From Spirochaetaceae bacterium (GTDB lineage Bacteria > Spirochaetota > Spirochaetia > Treponematales > Breznakiellaceae), in contig JAIRNN010000337.1 of NCBI GenBank assembly GCA_031257995.1, positions 1 to 8,277 on the forward strand: a DNA stretch of 8,277 nt. The letters run 5' to 3'. The position numbers and the translations under genes are program-made. The notes beneath the pieces were generated by a model, which was not told the DNA's origin, ran no database searches, and saw nothing but the letters and a program-made list of their open reading frames with translations. This document shows positions 6,051-8,277 of the stretch, piece by piece (the first letter of the stretch is position 1; every line of letters starts with the position of its first letter).

Positions 6051-6824
6051 TCAAGGCTTTTTCTGCCAGCGGATATACACCGAGCTTCCCGTCCCGTTTT
6101 CCTGCCGCCGTTCCTCGGTCTGAAACTGCGGGATCGCGCGAAAGAGGTCTCCCAGTTTGCGGAAACCATAATTACGAGGGTCAAACTCACTGGAACGGTT
6201 GTTGATCTTTTGTCCAACCGCGCCCAAATAGGCCCAGCCGCTTTCGTCGGCGATATCGTCAACGGAATCGTGCAGCAGTTTCAGGAGTTGTTTGTCAACA
6301 TTGAAATTATGCCGTTTAACGCTGACGGCGGCGGGACTCTCGTCCTCCTCGATAGTACGAAGGATTTCCGTAAACACAAATTTATCACAGGCGGTAACGA
6401 AGGCTTTCGGCGTTTTCTTCTCGCCAAACCCATAGACGGTAAGACCGCCCTCGCGAATACGCGACGCGAGACGAGTGTAATCACTGTCGCTGGAAACGAT
6501 GCAAAAGCCGTCCAGTTTTTCGGTATAGAGCAGATCCATCGCGTCGATGATGAGCGCGGAATCTGTGGCGTTCTTTCCCACCGTGTAGGAGTACTGCTGG
6601 ATCGGATGCAATGCGTACTCAAGAGACGCATCCTTCCACGAACGTAGTTTGGTGCTCGTCCAGTCGCCGTAGATACGCTTGATGTTAGCAACCCCATACT
6701 TTGCCACTTCATCAAGGAGCGCCCCAATGATTGAAGGCTGCGCGTTATCCGCGTCTATCAGCACGGCGAGTCTTGCCTGCTTCGATTCAAGCGTTTGGAC
6801 TGAGCCAAAGGGTAACAAAGGCAT
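6051..6824 (-). CDS. NYN-domain (LabA/DUF88-type) putative ribonuclease with OST-HTH/LOTUS-like domain
   Basis: This is a 257-residue cytoplasmic protein. Residues 18-155 form a NYN domain, a PIN-like nuclease fold: VLIDADN at 21-27 (D24, D26), TVGKNATDSALIIDAMDLLY at 81-100 (D88, D94) and SSDSDYTRLA at 111-120 (D113, D115). These supply the conserved acidic metal-binding site, so catalysis is plausible. Residues about 168-254 fit an OST-HTH/LOTUS-like module, a winged-helix RNA-binding domain often joined to NYN domains in bacteria, with NYGFRKLGDLFRAIPQF (218-234) as a typical core. The inferred role is RNA cleavage or RNA quality control; the substrate is unknown. The ATG at 6824-6822 starts six bases after the channel gene stops, and no strong ribosome binding site is seen, suggesting coupled translation. 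The next gene follows after 18 bases. Confidence 0.88.
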   Translation of the reverse strand: MPLLPFGSVQTLESKQARLAVLIDADNAQPSIIGALLDEVAKYGVANIKRIYGDWTSTKLRSWKDASLEYALHPIQQYSYTVGKNATDSALIIDAMDLLYTEKLDGFCIVSSDSDYTRLASRIREGGLTVYGFGEKKTPKAFVTACDKFVFTEILRTIEEDESPAAVSVKRHNFNVDKQLLKLLHDSVDDIADESGWAYLGAVGQKINNRSSEFDPRNYGFRKLGDLFRAIPQFQTEERRQENGTGSSVYIRWQKKP

Positions 6825-6830
6825 ACCGTA

Positions 6831-7676
6831 TTATGCCGGACGCGGCGGCCCAGCGTCAAGACCACCCTCCACCGCCACACGCCGGGCGGAAAACGCGATG
6901 CCGTTATCCTTGAACGCGATAAGCATAGACTCCAGAAAACTGGTTTTCAGGTCCAAAAACTTCGATTTGTCAAACCAGATGAAAAACGAGAGATTCGCGC
7001 CGTTGGTGTCAAGACCGGTGATGGCAAAAAGCGGCGCGGGGTTCTTGAGGCAGAACAGGTTTTCCTCGGCAAGGGCGAGCAACAACGCGCGCACACGGTC
7101 CACACTCTCGCGGTGGGGCACCGTAAACGCGACCTCAAGACGGCGGATCGGGAACCGCGTGATGTTGGTAAGGTTCGTGCGGATAATCGTCTCGTTGGGA
7201 ATCCTGATAAACAGATTGTCGAACGTGCGGAGTTTCACCGACAACAGATCAATCGACAACACTACGCCCGTCGTCGTGTCCACCGTGATTACATCCCCCA
7301 CCTCGCAGGGCTTTTCCGACAGCAGGAAGAGCCCGCTGATGACATTGGACATCGAAGTCTGCGCCGCAAACCCGATAGCCACGCCCGCGATCCCCGCCGC
7401 CCCCAGAATCGCCGATGAATCAATGCCGAGGCTCTTGAACACGAAGAGCACCGCGATGACCCACGCCGCATACTGAATACTCCTCCGCAACATCAGCGTC
7501 CGATGCTCGGTCAGCTTCCCCTTCGTAGCCCTCATAACAATGATCTTGAGCAGGTTGAATACGACAAAAATGAAAAGAACGGTGAGCGCGATCGTCGCCA
7601 GCCGCTTGGCCAGATCCACCGGATGCGTCTCGGCAAACAGAGATGAGAAAAAGTTGGTGATAACCCGTATGTCCAT
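6831..7676 (-). CDS. mscS: MscS-family small-conductance mechanosensitive channel
   Basis: This inner-membrane protein of 281 residues is almost the length of E. coli MscS (286). It has predicted membrane helices at about 24-46 and 68-84, and the family-defining pore helix at about 87-119, rich in Gly and Ala (AAGIAGVAIGFAAQTSMSNVISG). A beta domain follows, with EKPCEVGDVI (121-130) and RTFDNLFIRIPN (150-161), then the C-terminal alpha-beta domain. MscS channels open under membrane tension and release solutes during hypo-osmotic shock. The ATG at 7676-7674 has only a weak ribosome binding site (GCGGAT in minus sense). It is the first gene of a tight minus-strand operon with the NYN-domain gene and an unknown gene. 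Paralogues exist in many genomes, so the symbol is by family. Confidence 0.93.
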   Translation of the reverse strand: MDIRVITNFFSSLFAETHPVDLAKRLATIALTVLFIFVVFNLLKIIVMRATKGKLTEHRTLMLRRSIQYAAWVIAVLFVFKSLGIDSSAILGAAGIAGVAIGFAAQTSMSNVISGLFLLSEKPCEVGDVITVDTTTGVVLSIDLLSVKLRTFDNLFIRIPNETIIRTNLTNITRFPIRRLEVAFTVPHRESVDRVRALLLALAEENLFCLKNPAPLFAITGLDTNGANLSFFIWFDKSKFLDLKTSFLESMLIAFKDNGIAFSARRVAVEGGLDAGPPRPA

Positions 7677-7720
7677 ACTAGATCCGCTTTGCCCCGCTTA
7701 ACGTTCTTGGCAACCTCTCT

Positions 7721-7749
7721 TTCATATACTATATTAACGTTTCTGTCAA
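7721..7749 (-). promoter_or_regulatory. Candidate promoter of the mscS operon
   Basis: In minus sense TTGACA (7749-7744) is a perfect -35 box, followed after 17 bases by TATGAA (7726-7721), a 4/6 match to the -10 box; an overlapping TATATG at 15-base spacing is an alternative. It lies about 45 bases upstream of the mscS start. TTAACGTT (plus-strand reading) occurs twice, at 7734-7741 inside the spacer and 7698-7705 downstream of the -10 box, which could mark a regulator site. Confidence 0.6.
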
Positions 7750-7795
7750 GAAAATATAAGGCAGGGGACACCCAATGCCGCGCATTCATTACCCG

Positions 7796-7833
7796 CCCAT
7801 ACAACCTGTAGTATGGTCAAAATGACCCATACA
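7796..7833. repeat. CCATAC/GTATGG inverted and direct repeats
   Basis: CCCATACA occurs at 7796-7803 and again within TGACCCATACA at 7823-7833, with the inverse GTATGGTCA between them at 7811-7819. The middle copy can pair with either flank, so two mutually exclusive stems are possible. It lies upstream of the mscS promoter, in an otherwise gene-free stretch. A regulator-binding cluster or an unstructured coincidence are both possible. Confidence 0.35.
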
Positions 7834-7856
7834 AAATATATCGATGAAGTTTCTCA

Positions 7857-7978
7857 TCCAGCCTGAATGAGTTTTCCAATCCAGGCTGGACGCATACTTA
7901 CGCCCGGCCCCGCCTTTATTCGCAGCCGGGATGGCGAGCGCGAAACGGGCACAACTATGGTTGTGCTAGGCGCGTTTC
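7857..7978. repeat. Three consecutive hairpins in gene-free region
   Basis: Hairpin one pairs TCCAGCCTG (7857-7865) with CAGGCTGGA (7882-7890), nine perfect pairs with a 16-base loop. Hairpin two pairs CCCGGC (7903-7908) with GCCGGG (7925-7930). Hairpin three pairs GCACAAC (7949-7955) with GTTGTGC (7960-7966) around a TATG loop, extended by GAAACG (7942-7947) with CGTTTC (7973-7978). The surrounding gap 7750-8224 shows no gene with recognisable protein features; short frames exist on both strands but lack ribosome binding sites and domains. The structures precede a probable REP-associated transposase gene, so palindromic repeats mobilised by such enzymes are a candidate explanation. Confidence 0.45.
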
Positions 7979-8224
7979 TACCATTACGCAACACGGTGTG
8001 GGGCCCAAAAAATGCTCCGCTCCGGATAAATGCAACAGGGCACCGGCAAGTCCACCCCCGCAACGCCCCCGAATCACGAAGAAGTGCAAATTACACAGAT
8101 AATTATGGGGGCCTGTTTCAAAATCTCAAACTTTCCCCTTTTTTTCATCTTTTTCACACTTTTTTCCCGTCAGATTAAAGCAGGACGGCTGACAATCGCA
8201 TATATATGTACGAGGTTATAATAT

Positions 8225-8277
8225 ATGAGAGAAAACAGAGAATTAGCAGAAAATGTGTGGTACGAGGCGCGGACGGC
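8225..8277 (+). CDS. 5' end of a probable REP-associated (Y1) tyrosine transposase (partial)
   Basis: ATG at 8225 follows GAGG at 8212-8215 at suitable spacing and opens a frame reading MRENRELAENVWYEART to the right edge. The pattern of basic/acidic residues followed by VWYEART resembles the N-terminus of Y1_Tnp/REP-associated tyrosine transposases as I remember them from Treponema, where an equivalent WYEVRT is followed by the first strand of the HUH fold. The HUH motif and catalytic tyrosine would lie beyond the window, so this rests on 17 residues and memory of the family. Such proteins act on short palindromic repeats, which would suit the hairpins upstream. Confidence 0.45.
   Translation, partial: MRENRELAENVWYEART

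Noticed and set aside
5505..6647. A 380-codon open frame on the plus strand
   Set aside because: It is antisense to the NYN-domain gene and the 195-residue gene; the minus-strand NYN motifs are unambiguous.
7532..7804. A 90-codon minus-strand frame overlapping the mscS start
   Set aside because: It covers the mscS promoter and the first part of mscS in another frame, with no domain and no ribosome binding site.
7867..8221. Short plus-strand frames between the mscS promoter and the right-edge gene
   Set aside because: They read through hairpins and a pyrimidine tract, have biased composition and no domain. They are better explained as non-coding repeat DNA.

Overview
The window looks like a chromosomal segment from a host-associated spirochaete, most probably a Treponema of the termite-gut type. 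The reasons are indirect: a BspA-like leucine-rich-repeat lipoprotein, many GC-rich palindromic intergenic segments, a decayed PIN-domain toxin locus, and a partial gene at the right edge whose N-terminus resembles REP-associated tyrosine transposases as I remember them from Treponema. Base composition is balanced to slightly GC-rich. The taxonomic call comes from protein resemblance and could be wrong at genus level.

Left part (1-3652): a minus-strand gene begins at 23 and runs off the left edge. It has a strong ribosome binding site, a stem-loop in its leader and its own promoter. Divergent from it, a plus-strand operon encodes a calcineurin-like metallophosphoesterase (TTG start), a protein with a ParB/sulfiredoxin-like DGNHR motif (TTG start) and a lipoprotein built of BspA-type leucine-rich repeats. 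The last two overlap by 11 bases, so the three are probably co-transcribed.

Middle (3653-5444): a GC-rich segment with several very short hairpins leads into an RluA-type pseudouridine synthase whose last codons lie inside a degenerate intergenic repeat. A toxin-antitoxin module with a near-consensus sigma-70 promoter follows. The antitoxin is intact. The PIN/VapC toxin is interrupted by three single-base length changes, each in a homopolymer run, and correcting them restores one 136-residue reading frame. Related degenerate repeats flank the module in opposite orientations.

Right part (5445-8277): a tight minus-strand operon reads MscS-type mechanosensitive channel, NYN-domain (PIN-like) ribonuclease with a C-terminal OST-HTH/LOTUS-like domain, then a 195-residue protein I do not recognise. 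Its promoter is near 7721-7749. Positions 7750-8224 hold no convincing gene but carry several inverted repeats. A plus-strand gene starts at 8225 and leaves the window; it is probably a REP-associated (Y1) transposase.

No complete new defence or mobile system can be demonstrated here. The least explained items are the channel/NYN-LOTUS/unknown operon, the phosphoesterase/DGNHR/LRR lipoprotein operon, the repeat-bracketed broken toxin locus and the hairpin-rich segments.
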